Positions 46,464 through 56,408 of a stretch of DNA of 64,000 nt are shown one piece after another. The stretch is taken from assembly GCF_051390635.1 (NCBI RefSeq), contig NZ_JBPODT010000002.1, positions 186,001 through 250,000 of the forward strand, written 5' to 3'. Both the position numbers and the translations under genes were made by a program. Below the pieces are notes generated by a model. That model was not told where the DNA came from, ran no database searches, and worked only from the letters and a program-made list of their open reading frames with translations. Source of the stretch: Microbaculum sp051390635. GTDB lineage: Bacteria > Pseudomonadota > Alphaproteobacteria > Rhizobiales > Tepidamorphaceae. Position 1 is the first letter of the stretch, and the number at the start of each line of letters is the position of its first letter.

Positions 46464-46859
46464 TCAGCAGCTCATCTCATTCTGTATCGATCCGTTCGAA
46501 TGGAACGTGTAGCATTTGGACGCCAGCTTGTAGGGGCCGTTCTCGCACGTCGTCTTGCCGCTGTTTGCAAGCTGTTCGCAGAACTTGCTGCCGTCGACCC
46601 ACCATTTTCTTTCGATGGTCTTGCCGCCGAGCTTGAGGATCTTCTGGCCGCCCTTGGTGTAAGTCACCGACCAGGTGGCCACCTTCTTCCCAGCCTGGTC
46701 GTAACTGGTTCCCTTCATGGTCTTTCCGGGGAAGAGTTGAGCTTTCTCGGGACCCGTCAGTGGTTTCGCCCCTTTCTTGACCAGAGACGACTGGTCTTCG
46801 GCGAATGCCGATACACAAAGCATGGCCGAAAGTAGCGTCGTTGCGATAGCCAGTTTCAT
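46464..46859 (-). CDS. small secreted protein, unknown
   Basis: 131 aa. A clear signal peptide (residues 1-20, cleavage after AFA) precedes a mature part of ~110 residues with four Cys (FCEQL, TTCENG, SKCYTF and the terminal Cys). YTKGGQKILKLGGKTIERKW and YKLASKCYTF recall small alphaproteobacterial periplasmic proteins of the DUF995-like kind, but I cannot assign it. It uses its own promoter region; the flanks are lower in GC than the rest of the window. Confidence 0.65.
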   Translation of the reverse strand: MKLAIATTLLSAMLCVSAFAEDQSSLVKKGAKPLTGPEKAQLFPGKTMKGTSYDQAGKKVATWSVTYTKGGQKILKLGGKTIERKWWVDGSKFCEQLANSGKTTCENGPYKLASKCYTFHSNGSIQNEMSC

Positions 46860-47221
46860 GTTTCTGCACCCTCGTTCTCGAATGGTTTCATATAAAACAG
46901 AGTCACGCAGTATCGATATTGTAGGTTTTGAGTGAGCCGAATTACAATATAGGAAAAACGCCGTCTCTATTGGCGGGAATAGATTGGTGCGTGGCAGTAA
47001 TATTGGCCGGAATCGAGGCTTCTACCTTCCGTCCGACGCGGAGGTTCGAAATGTCGCGCTGTAAACAGCCGGCGAAAGCTCGATGTTTCCGTATCGCGGC
47101 GCGATCTGCCCGGTGGCTTCGGTTCGAATTGCGAACAACCCTCAAAAATTCGAGCCCGAGCGGTTTCGCGTCACCGGCAAGGGTATATATGACCGGGCCG
47201 CGCGAGCCTGCGGCCGCGAAT
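46860..47221. other. AT-richer intergenic region without a supported gene
   Basis: The 406 bp between the secreted protein and the thiolase hold open frames on both strands (for example 46942-47301 minus, 46928-47236 plus) with no recognisable protein, no good ribosome sites and poor codon bias. The leaders of both flanking genes must lie here. Nothing else is seen. Confidence 0.5.
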
Positions 47222-47251
47222 CCCGAAGACGCCTGAAGGCGCCTGAAGACG
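47222..47251. repeat. 10-bp tandem repeat, three copies
   Basis: CCCGAAGACG, CCTGAAGGCG and CCTGAAGACG are consecutive, ending at the AAGGAG ribosome site of the thiolase gene. Confidence 0.7.
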
Positions 47252-47266
47252 AAGGAGAGTATGGAC

Positions 47267-48469
<1,203 letters not shown>

Positions 48470-48477
48470 GCCTACGC

Positions 48478-49776
48478 CTACGTCGCCGGCTCGGCTTCCG
48501 CCGGGTCGTCTTGCTCCTCGAACTCGAACCGAAGCTGGTTCTCGTCGAATTCGGTATCGATCGGCGTCAACACCGGACTGGCGGCGAAAACGCCGCCGTC
48601 CGTCGTGTGTTCCGGCGCCTCGCGCCGGGCCACGCGGAACACCGAGAACGTGCCGAAGGCCAGGAGCGTCACACCGAAGAACGTGTAGATCCCGGCCGCC
48701 CCATAGTATTCGATCGACAGCGAGGCGACCGGTCCGGCGACGGCCGATCCGATCGAGAAGGCCAGGATCAGGGTCGCGGCCGCCGGCACGATCGAGGTTT
48801 CCGGCAGGCGGTCGTTCACGTGGGCGATGACGATCGAATACAGCGGCATCGCCGCGATGCCGCCGACGGCCATGGCGGCCGCGACGACCCAGATCGGGTG
48901 GCCGATGAGATTGAGCAGCAGCGCGACGGACAGCGCGCCGATGCCGGTCACAACGGCGGTAATAGCGACGACGAACCGCCGGTCGAACCGGTCCGAGAAC
49001 CAGCCGAGCGGATACTGGGCCAGCGCCCCGGCGATCAGCGCGCCGGTCATGAACGCCGGCACGGCCCTGTCGGACAGCCCCAACCGCCCGGCGAACACCG
49101 CGCCCAGCCCGAGAAACGACCCCTGAATGAGCCCGGTCGTGAAGCACCCGACCGTGCCGAACGGCGTTTCGCGGATCAGGCGCGCGAGCGTGTAGCGCTC
49201 GACCTCCGTGCCCTCGCCCGAGACATAGGGCGCGCTGAACCGGGTCAGGGTCACCGGGACGAGCGCCACCGACATCAGGATCGAGGCGATCACGAACGGG
49301 CGCAGGCCGTCCACCTCGCCGAACGAGGCGAAGAGCGGGCCGACGGCATAGCCCAGGATCGCCGCGATGCTGGCGACCGCCAGCAGCTGGCCGCGCACGT
49401 TGCGCGTCGCCTTGGCGTTGAGCCAGCTCTCGGTCACCGTCGCCAGTCCGGCGAAGCACAGCCCGGTGACGAAGCGCAGGGCGATCCAGAAATACGGCTC
49501 GATCAGCATGCCGTGGGCCAGCACCACGGCGGAGATGATCGAGCTCAGCGCCGCGAAGGCGCGGATATGGCCGAACCGGTCGACGAAGACGGGCGCCCGG
49601 AGCGTCCCCAGCATGTAGCCCAGGTAGTAGGTGGTGGTCATCGCCCCGACCACGGCCAGCGAGAAGCCGGCGGATTCGGCGCGCAGGGCCAGGATCACGA
49701 ACTGCAGGCTGTTGCCCGCCAGCAGGATCGTGAGGCTGGTGAGGAGCGCGGTGACGGACAACAACAGCGGTCGCAT
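48478..49776 (-). CDS. MFS transporter, YcaD-like
   Basis: 432 aa with twelve hydrophobic segments. The loop between segments 2 and 3 reads GTLRAPVFVDRFGHIRAF, a variant of the MFS motif A, and SDRFDRRFVVAI repeats it in the second half. FAGLATVTESWLNAKATRNVRGQ resembles the YcaD (UPF0226) subfamily. Cytoplasmic tail is acidic. Substrate unknown. It ends eight bases from the convergent thiolase stop. Confidence 0.87.
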   Translation of the reverse strand: MRPLLLSVTALLTSLTILLAGNSLQFVILALRAESAGFSLAVVGAMTTTYYLGYMLGTLRAPVFVDRFGHIRAFAALSSIISAVVLAHGMLIEPYFWIALRFVTGLCFAGLATVTESWLNAKATRNVRGQLLAVASIAAILGYAVGPLFASFGEVDGLRPFVIASILMSVALVPVTLTRFSAPYVSGEGTEVERYTLARLIRETPFGTVGCFTTGLIQGSFLGLGAVFAGRLGLSDRAVPAFMTGALIAGALAQYPLGWFSDRFDRRFVVAITAVVTGIGALSVALLLNLIGHPIWVVAAAMAVGGIAAMPLYSIVIAHVNDRLPETSIVPAAATLILAFSIGSAVAGPVASLSIEYYGAAGIYTFFGVTLLAFGTFSVFRVARREAPEHTTDGGVFAASPVLTPIDTEFDENQLRFEFEEQDDPAEAEPAT

Positions 49777-49867
49777 CGAAGCACCTTGCCGGGGAGGAAA
49801 ATGGGGAATCGCCCGCGGCCCGGCGGGGCCCGGGCATCACGGCGCGAATACGGTGGAAGGCGGGACG

Positions 49868-50572
49868 CTAGCCCGCGGCGGCGGCGCGCTGGTTGTGCAG
49901 CCGGCGCATCAGCTCCTTGGCGGTGTCGACCGTCACCGCCGCGTCGCGGCAATAGGCATCCGCCCCGACCGCCCTGCCGAATTCCTCGTTGAGCGGCGCG
50001 CCGCCGACCAGCACGATGTACTTGTCGCGCAGGCCCTTCTCCTTCAGCGCGTCGATGACGACCTTCATGTAGGGCATGGTGGTCGTCAGCAGGGCCGACA
50101 TGCCGAGGATGTCGGGCTGATGCTCCTCGATCGCCTCGAGATATTTCTCGACGGGATTGTTGATGCCGATGTCGATCACCTCGAAGCCGGCGCCCTCCAT
50201 CATCATGCCGACGAGGTTCTTGCCGATGTCGTGGATGTCGCCCTTCACCGTGCCGATCACCATCTTGCCGACCTTGGGCGCGCCGGTCTCGGCGAGCAGC
50301 GGCCGCAGGATCGCCATCCCCGCCTTCATGGCGTTCGCCGACAGCAACACCTCGGGCACGAACAGGATGCCGTCGCGGAAGTCCTCGCCGACGATGCGCA
50401 TGCCCTCGACGAGCGCCCTGGTCAGCACGTCGTAGGGCACCCAGCCGCGCGCCAGCAGGATGTTCACGCCGTCCTCGATCTCCTCCTTGAGGCCGTCATA
50501 GAGGTCGTCGTGCATCTGCTGGACGAGGTCGTCGTCCGCAAGCGAGGAAAGATCGATATCGTCGTCAGACAT
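49868..50572 (-). CDS. B12-binding corrinoid protein (MtgC/MttC-like)
   Basis: 234 aa from the ATG at 50572. The N-terminal helical cap (residues ~20-95: LYDGLKEEIEDGVNILLARG, LVEGMRIVGEDFRDGILFVPE) precedes the Rossmann B12 domain with D112-x-H114-x-x-G117 (GDIHDIGKNLV), SALLTTT and VLVGGAPLN. H114 is the expected lower axial Co ligand. It receives methyl from an MttB-type enzyme and passes it to the MeTr protein. The first 25 residues are strongly acidic. The partner mttB genes lie at 54531 and 60584. Confidence 0.92.
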   Translation of the reverse strand: MSDDDIDLSSLADDDLVQQMHDDLYDGLKEEIEDGVNILLARGWVPYDVLTRALVEGMRIVGEDFRDGILFVPEVLLSANAMKAGMAILRPLLAETGAPKVGKMVIGTVKGDIHDIGKNLVGMMMEGAGFEVIDIGINNPVEKYLEAIEEHQPDILGMSALLTTTMPYMKVVIDALKEKGLRDKYIVLVGGAPLNEEFGRAVGADAYCRDAAVTVDTAKELMRRLHNQRAAAAG

Positions 50573-51099
50573 GCGCGAAACCCCGACGCGAAGGACGCGG
50601 CCAGCAAAGCCGATTACGGGGATTATTCGGCACATTCGTCACGAGTCGTTTCCTGGAACCGACTTCCCGGGTCGTAATTGCGACGAGGGGCAGAATTTGG
50701 GGAGGGGGGCGCTACGTGTTGATCCGCGATTGGACATCTTAGCGAGGTGGCAATTGCCCCCAAGCTGACCTCAGATAGCTACTGAATTGACAACTGCTTT
50801 GCGTTCCCAAGTCGCTCGTTCGCGTGTTTTGGCGTAAGCGGCCGTTCGTTGCAAACTGAGTGAAGAGCCAGGAAGGGCAGGAAGCGGACGTTCGTTGCGG
50901 GCGCAGCACTCTAGCGCATGTATGATGGTGCAGAACTTGACCGCAGATACCGAGTGTTGCTTTCTTGCGGGTGCTTGGAGCTAAACCAGTTGGTAAGTTC
51001 CTAATATAGAGAAAAGCTGTTTTGATCCGCGGGATTATTAGCCGGCGTGGTCTTCGTGAGCGTGCTCCCGGGAAAAATTTCTGAAACGGAGACGTGGCT
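50573..51099. other. 527-bp gap at the left edge of the AT-rich island
   Basis: No supported gene. A near-identical 17-bp direct repeat (AAGCGGCCGTTCGTTGC at 50836-50852; one mismatch at 50882-50898) is present. Base composition falls from the GC-rich level of the corrinoid gene to the AT-richer level of the island at about 50750-50990. The minus-strand open frames here read through coding antisense and were rejected. Confidence 0.5.
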
Positions 51100-52779
51100 A
51101 TGAAGCCAATTTCGAAAATGGACTGGGACATCATTGACGCACGCGTAGCGAAGGCATGCGACCGGAACCAATTTGAAAAGAAGACCGTTGGCTTCCTTGC
51201 GGTCGTCATTGATCAGATATTCCCAGGCCATGAGGATCAACTACAAGAAATTGTTACGGACGGGCCTGGCGATAGAGGAGTGGACGCCATCCACATTGTC
51301 GAGAGTGAAAGCAGCGCAGAAGTTTTTCTTTTTCAATCGAAATACAGGGAAATACATGGAGCTTGCCAAAAAACTATTAATGATGCGGATCTCCTAAAGA
51401 TTGCACTTTTTCTGAACGAACTATTCGACAAGGCGGATGGCCTTCTAGGCTGTGGAAATTTCCGACTTAAGGAAGCGGTTCAGCGAGTTTGGCAGCTGCA
51501 CGACAACGGGAAGATCTGTCGCTACAAGGTTATATTCTGTTCAAATGGTGGAGGTTTCTCGGCATCTGCGCGAGGCATCATCGACAGCGTTAAAGCTACC
51601 CATGCGTCCGTGTCGTTTGAGTTTTACAGTGGTCATGATGTTGTTCGGGCTATGGCCATTGAGGGGCGAAATGCGGAAGATGGTCAGCTTCAAGTAATTG
51701 GAAAGGAAATACTAGAGCGCTCTGATGGCGATGTTCGAGGGGCTATTGCGTCTGTAGATGCGCAATCCTTCGTTGATTTGATTACGTTAGAGGATGGAGA
51801 AACGATTAAGCGTCATTTATTTGATGATAATTTGAGAGTATTTCTTGGCTCTAAAGGCGGGTATAATCAGGAGATTATAGCTTCTGCCAATTCCGATGAT
51901 AGATATCTTTTCTGGTATTTGAACAACGGTGTTACTGTAACATGTAAGAGTTTTTCATATAACAAGGGGCATAGTAATCCGAAGCTTAATTTTAAAGATT
52001 TTCAAATCGTAAACGGCGCTCAGACATCGCATTCTCTTGTGGAGGTAGCTAGGACAAATCCAGAGGCACTTTCCGAAGTTGTGTTGATGGTTCGTATGTA
52101 CGCAACTGATCGAGAAGACATTGTGGAGAGGGTCGCGGTTGCTACAAACAGTCAGGCGAGAATTCAGAGTAGAGACTTGAAGGCTAATAAGGGCGTATTG
52201 AAGAAGCTAGAGCTTGCTTTCAAGGAGAGAGGGTATTTTTTTGAGCGTAAAAAGAACATGCATTCAGATAAGCCGGAAAGTAAGAGGATTGACGCTCTGA
52301 AGCTCGGTCAGATTATTCTATCTTTCGAGCTAAGGGAGCCGGATAAGGCTAAGACTGAGTCGGATTCTATATTTGATTCCCGGTTTCATCAGATTTTCGA
52401 CAATCGGCAAAGCGTTGATGAATTGATCAGGCTTTACCAAATTTACGAGATCATTGAAAAAATGAGGGACCGCTACCAAGCGGATTTTGGGGCGTCACCA
52501 GAAACCGGGCACGAGCATCAGTATCTGGTCTATGGCCATTGGTTCGTACTCTTTGCCTGCAAGCTACTGCATGTAAAAACGCAAGCGCCGCAACTGCCAA
52601 TTGGCGATGATGCACTTGCTTTGGTCGAAGAGGCTATCCGCAGGGTTGCCGCTGCCTGCCGACAACAAAAGGCGGTCGCGCATTATCAACTCTTCCGCAG
52701 TCCTCGCACTAAAGAGCGTATCCTGGGAGAGATTAGCGCTAAGCAGTTTGATTTTTTCGATCTATTGGCCGACTCGTAG
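51100..52779 (+). CDS. AIPR-family protein (abortive phage infection) with nuclease-like N-terminus
   Basis: 559 aa from ATG 51100, with GGAG eight bases upstream (a GTG at 51094 is in frame). Residues ~50-82 show a PD-(D/E)xK-like pattern: DGPGDRGVDAIHI with D62, then VFLFQSKY with Q79-x-K81. The AIPR core follows: YLNNGVTVTCKSF (N275, N276) and FQIVNGAQTSHSL (303-312), then a helical C-terminal half. AIPR proteins occur in phage-defence settings. Codon use and GC are far lower than in all neighbours, so it is probably acquired. A HEPN-motif gene follows after 52 bp. Confidence 0.88.
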   Translation: MKPISKMDWDIIDARVAKACDRNQFEKKTVGFLAVVIDQIFPGHEDQLQEIVTDGPGDRGVDAIHIVESESSAEVFLFQSKYREIHGACQKTINDADLLKIALFLNELFDKADGLLGCGNFRLKEAVQRVWQLHDNGKICRYKVIFCSNGGGFSASARGIIDSVKATHASVSFEFYSGHDVVRAMAIEGRNAEDGQLQVIGKEILERSDGDVRGAIASVDAQSFVDLITLEDGETIKRHLFDDNLRVFLGSKGGYNQEIIASANSDDRYLFWYLNNGVTVTCKSFSYNKGHSNPKLNFKDFQIVNGAQTSHSLVEVARTNPEALSEVVLMVRMYATDREDIVERVAVATNSQARIQSRDLKANKGVLKKLELAFKERGYFFERKKNMHSDKPESKRIDALKLGQIILSFELREPDKAKTESDSIFDSRFHQIFDNRQSVDELIRLYQIYEIIEKMRDRYQADFGASPETGHEHQYLVYGHWFVLFACKLLHVKTQAPQLPIGDDALALVEEAIRRVAAACRQQKAVAHYQLFRSPRTKERILGEISAKQFDFFDLLADS

Positions 52780-52831
52780 ATTTAATCGAGTGCATGCTAT
52801 CTGCAATCGGAAGCAGTTTTTTGATGAGAGA

Positions 52832-53278
52832 ATGATGGGTGATCCCTATAAGCTGGCTAATGCATTCGTCGCCGATTTTCGATCGATGGAATACACACTG
52901 AAGCGGTCAGGTTTTCTGAGAATCAACACAGAAATAGCTGAAGCGGACTGGGGTAGGTTCGCACAGAAGCTCGGAGAGGATTTCTTCGATCATGTGGTTC
53001 GTGCTGGCCTTGCAACGACACTTATCGGCGATCCTCCCAGGCGATTGCTGGCGAATATGGAGTGGTCACCGCCAACCACGGTTCCTTTGACGAATGTAGC
53101 TCAGCTAATGATCAACGGGGTGTGCAGAGTGCGGAATAGCTACATTCATGGTGAAAAATTTACGGGCGGACCCGAAAGGCAATGGGAGCGCGATGAAAGA
53201 TTAGTCACGGAAGCCCACGCGATACTTGTGGAGGCAATGAAATTCTCTAGCGCCGTGCGTACGGTCGCCGAAAAATAG
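52832..53278 (+). CDS. small protein with HEPN-type RNxxxH motif, downstream of AIPR
   Basis: 148 aa from ATG 52832 (a second ATG follows at once). Predicted all-helical. R101-N-S-Y-I-H106 followed by GEK matches the R-N-x3-H motif of HEPN ribonucleases, whose usual context is ...RNxLxHG.K. No other domain is recognised. The open frame runs further upstream inside the AIPR gene but lacks a convincing start there. Same strand, 52 bp gap and same AT-rich composition as the AIPR gene, so both probably act together. The HEPN call rests on one motif. Confidence 0.6.
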   Translation: MMGDPYKLANAFVADFRSMEYTLKRSGFLRINTEIAEADWGRFAQKLGEDFFDHVVRAGLATTLIGDPPRRLLANMEWSPPTTVPLTNVAQLMINGVCRVRNSYIHGEKFTGGPERQWERDERLVTEAHAILVEAMKFSSAVRTVAEK

Positions 53279-53594
53279 ATGGTTTTTCAAATTTTCAAAT
53301 CGAGACAATTATATCCCGTTTCAGTAAATCTGCGCAGAAGAACAGATATGACCCCGGCAGGGTGGGGAAGTCATCGTCTAAGCATTTCAGTGTGAATTTC
53401 CTAATAAATAACTTGCACATCTATAAACCGCCAGACTCCTCTTGCTCCCATCCCGCCCTTTGCCTCCCCCCACACCAGACTTGATCGCGGTCACCGAACG
53501 TAATATTGGTTCGCCGGCTTCCCCGGCCGGACCGTCCGCGCGTCCGGCGACAGGAGGGGCAGTGGACGCGTGATCCTGAAAGGCGGGATTGCCG
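53279..53594. other. gap at the right edge of the AT-rich island
   Basis: 316 bp without a supported gene. AT-rich to about 53430 and then GC-rich again. TTTTTCAAATTTTCAAAT follows the stop of the HEPN-motif gene. TTCCTAATA occurs at both ends of the island (about 50998 and 53398), too short to call an attachment site. No tRNA or integrase is present. Confidence 0.5.
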
Positions 53595-54290
53595 ATGACA
53601 GCGAAACAGTTTGATGAGCTGGCTCTGAACGGGACCGGGCGTCTCAGCCGCCGGTCGTTCCTGGCCGGATCCGCCGCAACCGTCGGCGCCCTGGGGCTCA
53701 CCGGCGGGCTCGCCGGCTGCGCGACCGACGGCGGCATGACCCGCGCTGAAGCCGCGCTGGCCTACGGGCCGCTGCCCGACGAGAAGTTCCCGGTGCCTGC
53801 CGTCGATCTCGACCGGATCGATCGGAAGTTCTATCGCCGCACGGTGCGCTACGAGACCGACGAGGCCCCCGGCACGATCGTCGTCGACCCCGGCCAGTAC
53901 TACGTCTACCGCATCGAGGAAGACGGCTATGCCACCCGGTATGGCGCCAATGTCGGCCGCTCCGGGTTCCTGTGGAGCGGCAACGCCTATATCGGGCGCA
54001 AGGCCGAATGGCCGATCTGGACGCCGACCCCGGACCAGATCGGGCGCGATCCCGAGCTCAAGAAGTATGCCGGCGGCATGAAGCCCGGCCTGGACAATCC
54101 GCTCGGCGCGCGCGTCCTCTATCTCTATCAGGACGGCAAATACACGCTCTACACGATCTACAGCACGGTCATGCCGCAGACGATCGGCACCGGCGTGTCG
54201 AGCGGCTGTGTCGGCCTGCTGACCCAGGACATGTTCCACCTCTATGCGCGGACGCCGGTCGACACGAACGTCGTCGTTCTTCCGGCTTAG
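53595..54290 (+). CDS. L,D-transpeptidase-like protein with altered active site
   Basis: 231 aa from ATG 53595. SRRSFLAGSAATVGALGLTG is a Tat-like or lipoprotein signal (RR at ~20; GLAGC lipobox nearby). The YkuD-type domain (~75-230) is of the alphaproteobacterial ErfK/YbiS kind: IVVDPGQYYVYRIEEDG, RYGANVGRSGF, then TIGTGVSSGCVGLL with C205. The usual I-H-G-T before it is I188-Y-S-T191 and the usual SSGCIR is SSGCVG, so the conserved His and Arg are replaced. It may be inactive or have a changed role. Confidence 0.83.
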   Translation: MTAKQFDELALNGTGRLSRRSFLAGSAATVGALGLTGGLAGCATDGGMTRAEAALAYGPLPDEKFPVPAVDLDRIDRKFYRRTVRYETDEAPGTIVVDPGQYYVYRIEEDGYATRYGANVGRSGFLWSGNAYIGRKAEWPIWTPTPDQIGRDPELKKYAGGMKPGLDNPLGARVLYLYQDGKYTLYTIYSTVMPQTIGTGVSSGCVGLLTQDMFHLYARTPVDTNVVVLPA

Positions 54291-54341
54291 GGGCTGCCAG
54301 CCTAGGGCTGCCTGCCCAGGAAGGCCGGCTTAGGGGCTGCC
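54282..54341. repeat. 17-bp direct repeat overlapping a stop codon
   Basis: CCGGCTTAGGGGCTGCC occurs at 54282-54298 and 54325-54341, with a partial copy (CCTAGGGCTGCC) at about 54301-54312. The first copy contains the TAG stop of the L,D-transpeptidase-like gene. Confidence 0.88.
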
Positions 54342-54530
54342 GAGTAAGCGACGGCGCCTACCGCCCCGTCAGTCCTCCGGCCGCATTCTCCTGCACCCTT
54401 GCTACGCGCCGATGTTCCCGGCGCGTCGCGCGTATGCCGCTGCCGGGATAAGGCCGGCGGGCGCGGCGCGTTAGCATTTCCTCAGAGCACGGTCAGGCCG
54501 GCGCACGGCGCCGAAGGCACGAGGGTTCCC

Positions 54531-56081
54531 ATGAGCGACGTCCGGGATGAGCAGCGCGGCCGCCGGCGCGGTGGCGGCGCCGAGGCGCGGCGCGAGCGCC
54601 GTCGAGGCGGCGGCCAGCAATCGCTGCGCTACATCACCCGCAAGGTGCCCCTCTACGAGATCCTGAACGAGGAGGGACTGGCGCTGATCGAGGCCAACGC
54701 CGACACGGTGCTGGAAGAGATCGGCATCGAGTTCCGCGACGACGCGGAGGCGCTGGCGCTGTGGAAGGCGGCTGGCGCCGATGTCAGCGGCGCGCGCGTC
54801 CGCTTCCCCAGGGGGCTTTGCCGCGAACTGATCAAGACCGCCCCGCCGGTCTTCACCCAGGCCGCACGCAATCCGGAACGCTCGGTGCAGATCGGCGGCG
54901 ACGCGACCGTGTTCGCCCCCGTCTACGGCCCGCCCTTCATCCGCAACCTCGACGAGGGCCGCCGCTACGCGACCATCGAGGACTTCCGCAATTTCGTGAA
55001 GCTGGCCTATGTGGCCCCGGCGATCCACCATTCCGGCGGCACCGTGTGCGAGCCGGTCGACCTGCCGGTCAACAAGCGGCATCTGGATATGGTCTACGCC
55101 CATATCCGCTACTCGGATAAGCCGTTCATGGGCTCGGTGACCCATCCCGAACGCGCCGCCGACTCCGTCGCCATGGCCAGGCTCGTCTTCGGCGACGACT
55201 TCGTCGACAGCAACTGCGTCCTGATCAATCTGATCAACGCCAACTCGCCGATGGTGTTCGACGAGACCATGCTCGGCGCGCTCAAGGTCTATGCCCGCGC
55301 CGGCCAGGCGACGATCGTCACGCCCTTCATCCTCGCCGGCGCCATGTCGCCGGTGACGGTGGCCGGAACGCTGACCCAGGTCCTGGCCGAGGTGCTGGCC
55401 GGCGCCGCCTTCACCCAACTCGTGCGCACGGGCGCCCCCGTCGTGTTCGGCTGTTTCGCCTCGTCGATCTCGATGCAGTCGGGCGCGCCCACCTTCGGCA
55501 CGCCGGAGCCCTCGCTGGTCTCCTTCGGCGCGGCCCAGCTCGCCCGCCGCCTCGGCCTGCCGTTCCGCACCGGCGGCAGCCTGTGCGGCTCCAAGATCGC
55601 CGACGCGCAGGCCGCCTACGAGAGCGCCAACACGCTGAACGCGACGGTGCTCGCCGGCACCAACTTCGTCCTGCATGCCGCCGGCTGGCTCGAAGGCGGG
55701 CTGGCGGCGGGCTACGAGAAGTTCGTCATGGACTGCGATCAGATCGCCATGCAGCAGCGCGTCTGCGAGGGCGTCGATCTGTCCGAGAACGGCCAGGCGA
55801 TGGACGCCATCCGCGAGGTCGGGCCGGGCAGCCACTATCTCGGCTGCGCCCACACCCAGGCCAATTTCGAAACCGCCTTCTATCGCTCGACCATCGCCGA
55901 CAACAATTCCTTCGAGCAGTGGCAGGCCGAGGGCGAGAAGCGCGCCGACGAACGCGCCAACGCGCTGTGGAAGGCGTGGCTTGCCGACTACGAGGCGCCG
56001 GCGCTGGACGAAGGCGTGGACGAGGCGCTGCAGGCCTTCATCGCCAAGAAGAAGGAATCGATGCCCGACGCGTTCGCGTGA
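54531..56081 (+). CDS. MttB-family (trimethylamine methyltransferase superfamily) methyltransferase, copy A
   Basis: 516 aa from ATG 54531; no in-frame amber codon, so this is a non-pyrrolysine MttB homologue. After an Arg/Gly-rich N-terminal tail (~30 residues) comes the MttB TIM-barrel: TVLEEIGIEFRDDAEALALW, DLPVNKRHLDMVYAHIRYSD, NANSPMVFDETMLGAL, TPFILAGAMSPVT, LHAAGWLEGGLAAGYEKFVMD and GPGSHYLG. Homologues such as MtgB take methyl from glycine betaine or other quaternary amines to a corrinoid protein. The substrate is not readable. The corrinoid gene at 49868 is the nearest partner, on the other side of the AT-rich island. Confidence 0.9.
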   Translation: MSDVRDEQRGRRRGGGAEARRERRRGGGQQSLRYITRKVPLYEILNEEGLALIEANADTVLEEIGIEFRDDAEALALWKAAGADVSGARVRFPRGLCRELIKTAPPVFTQAARNPERSVQIGGDATVFAPVYGPPFIRNLDEGRRYATIEDFRNFVKLAYVAPAIHHSGGTVCEPVDLPVNKRHLDMVYAHIRYSDKPFMGSVTHPERAADSVAMARLVFGDDFVDSNCVLINLINANSPMVFDETMLGALKVYARAGQATIVTPFILAGAMSPVTVAGTLTQVLAEVLAGAAFTQLVRTGAPVVFGCFASSISMQSGAPTFGTPEPSLVSFGAAQLARRLGLPFRTGGSLCGSKIADAQAAYESANTLNATVLAGTNFVLHAAGWLEGGLAAGYEKFVMDCDQIAMQQRVCEGVDLSENGQAMDAIREVGPGSHYLGCAHTQANFETAFYRSTIADNNSFEQWQAEGEKRADERANALWKAWLADYEAPALDEGVDEALQAFIAKKKESMPDAFA

Positions 56082-56137
56082 GCGGGGGTGGCGGGGCTTC
56101 CCGCCCCAAGCACGGCGTCCCCTGACGCACCGCCGCA

Positions 56138-56233
56138 TGGGGCCCGGATCAAGTCCGGGACACGCGAGCCTGCTTGAGGCACGGCCGTCGTCAGACAGCA
56201 AACCGTGTGCCCCGGACTTGATCCGGGGCCCAG
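56138..56233. repeat. palindromic dispersed repeat, family B (inverted pair)
   Basis: TGGGGCCCGGATCAAGTCCG at 56138 and its inverted counterpart ending GATCCGGGGCCCAG at 56220-56233 repeat the unit at 26885-26984. A related solo copy, CCCGGACTTGTTCCGGGCAC, is at 56371-56390 and a CATTCCCGCGAAAGCGGGA palindrome at 56292-56310. Together they fill the 327-bp gap between the MttB-A gene and the iron-sulfur gene; no gene is seen in it. Confidence 0.85.
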
Positions 56234-56408
56234 ACGAACGCCGCACGAACTCAGGACGGGTGTTGGATTGCCCGAATCCACCCCACCCGTTCATTCCCGC
56301 GAAAGCGGGAAGCGCGCGGGGAGAAGCGGCGGCCTTTGGGCCGGAGGGCATTTCCTACCCCGCAGTCCTGCCCGGACTTGTTCCGGGCACCCATCGCCAC
56401 TATCGCTG

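Noticed and set aside
50739..51209. 156-aa minus-strand frame at the island edge
   Set aside because: It runs antisense into the AIPR gene, and composition and start context are poor.
50998..53406. TTCCTAATA at both island edges as attachment sites
   Set aside because: Nine bases in AT-rich sequence is too weak, and there is no integrase or tRNA.
54531..56081. Pyrrolysine-containing MttB
   Set aside because: Both MttB genes are open without any in-frame amber codon, so they are the non-pyrrolysine type.
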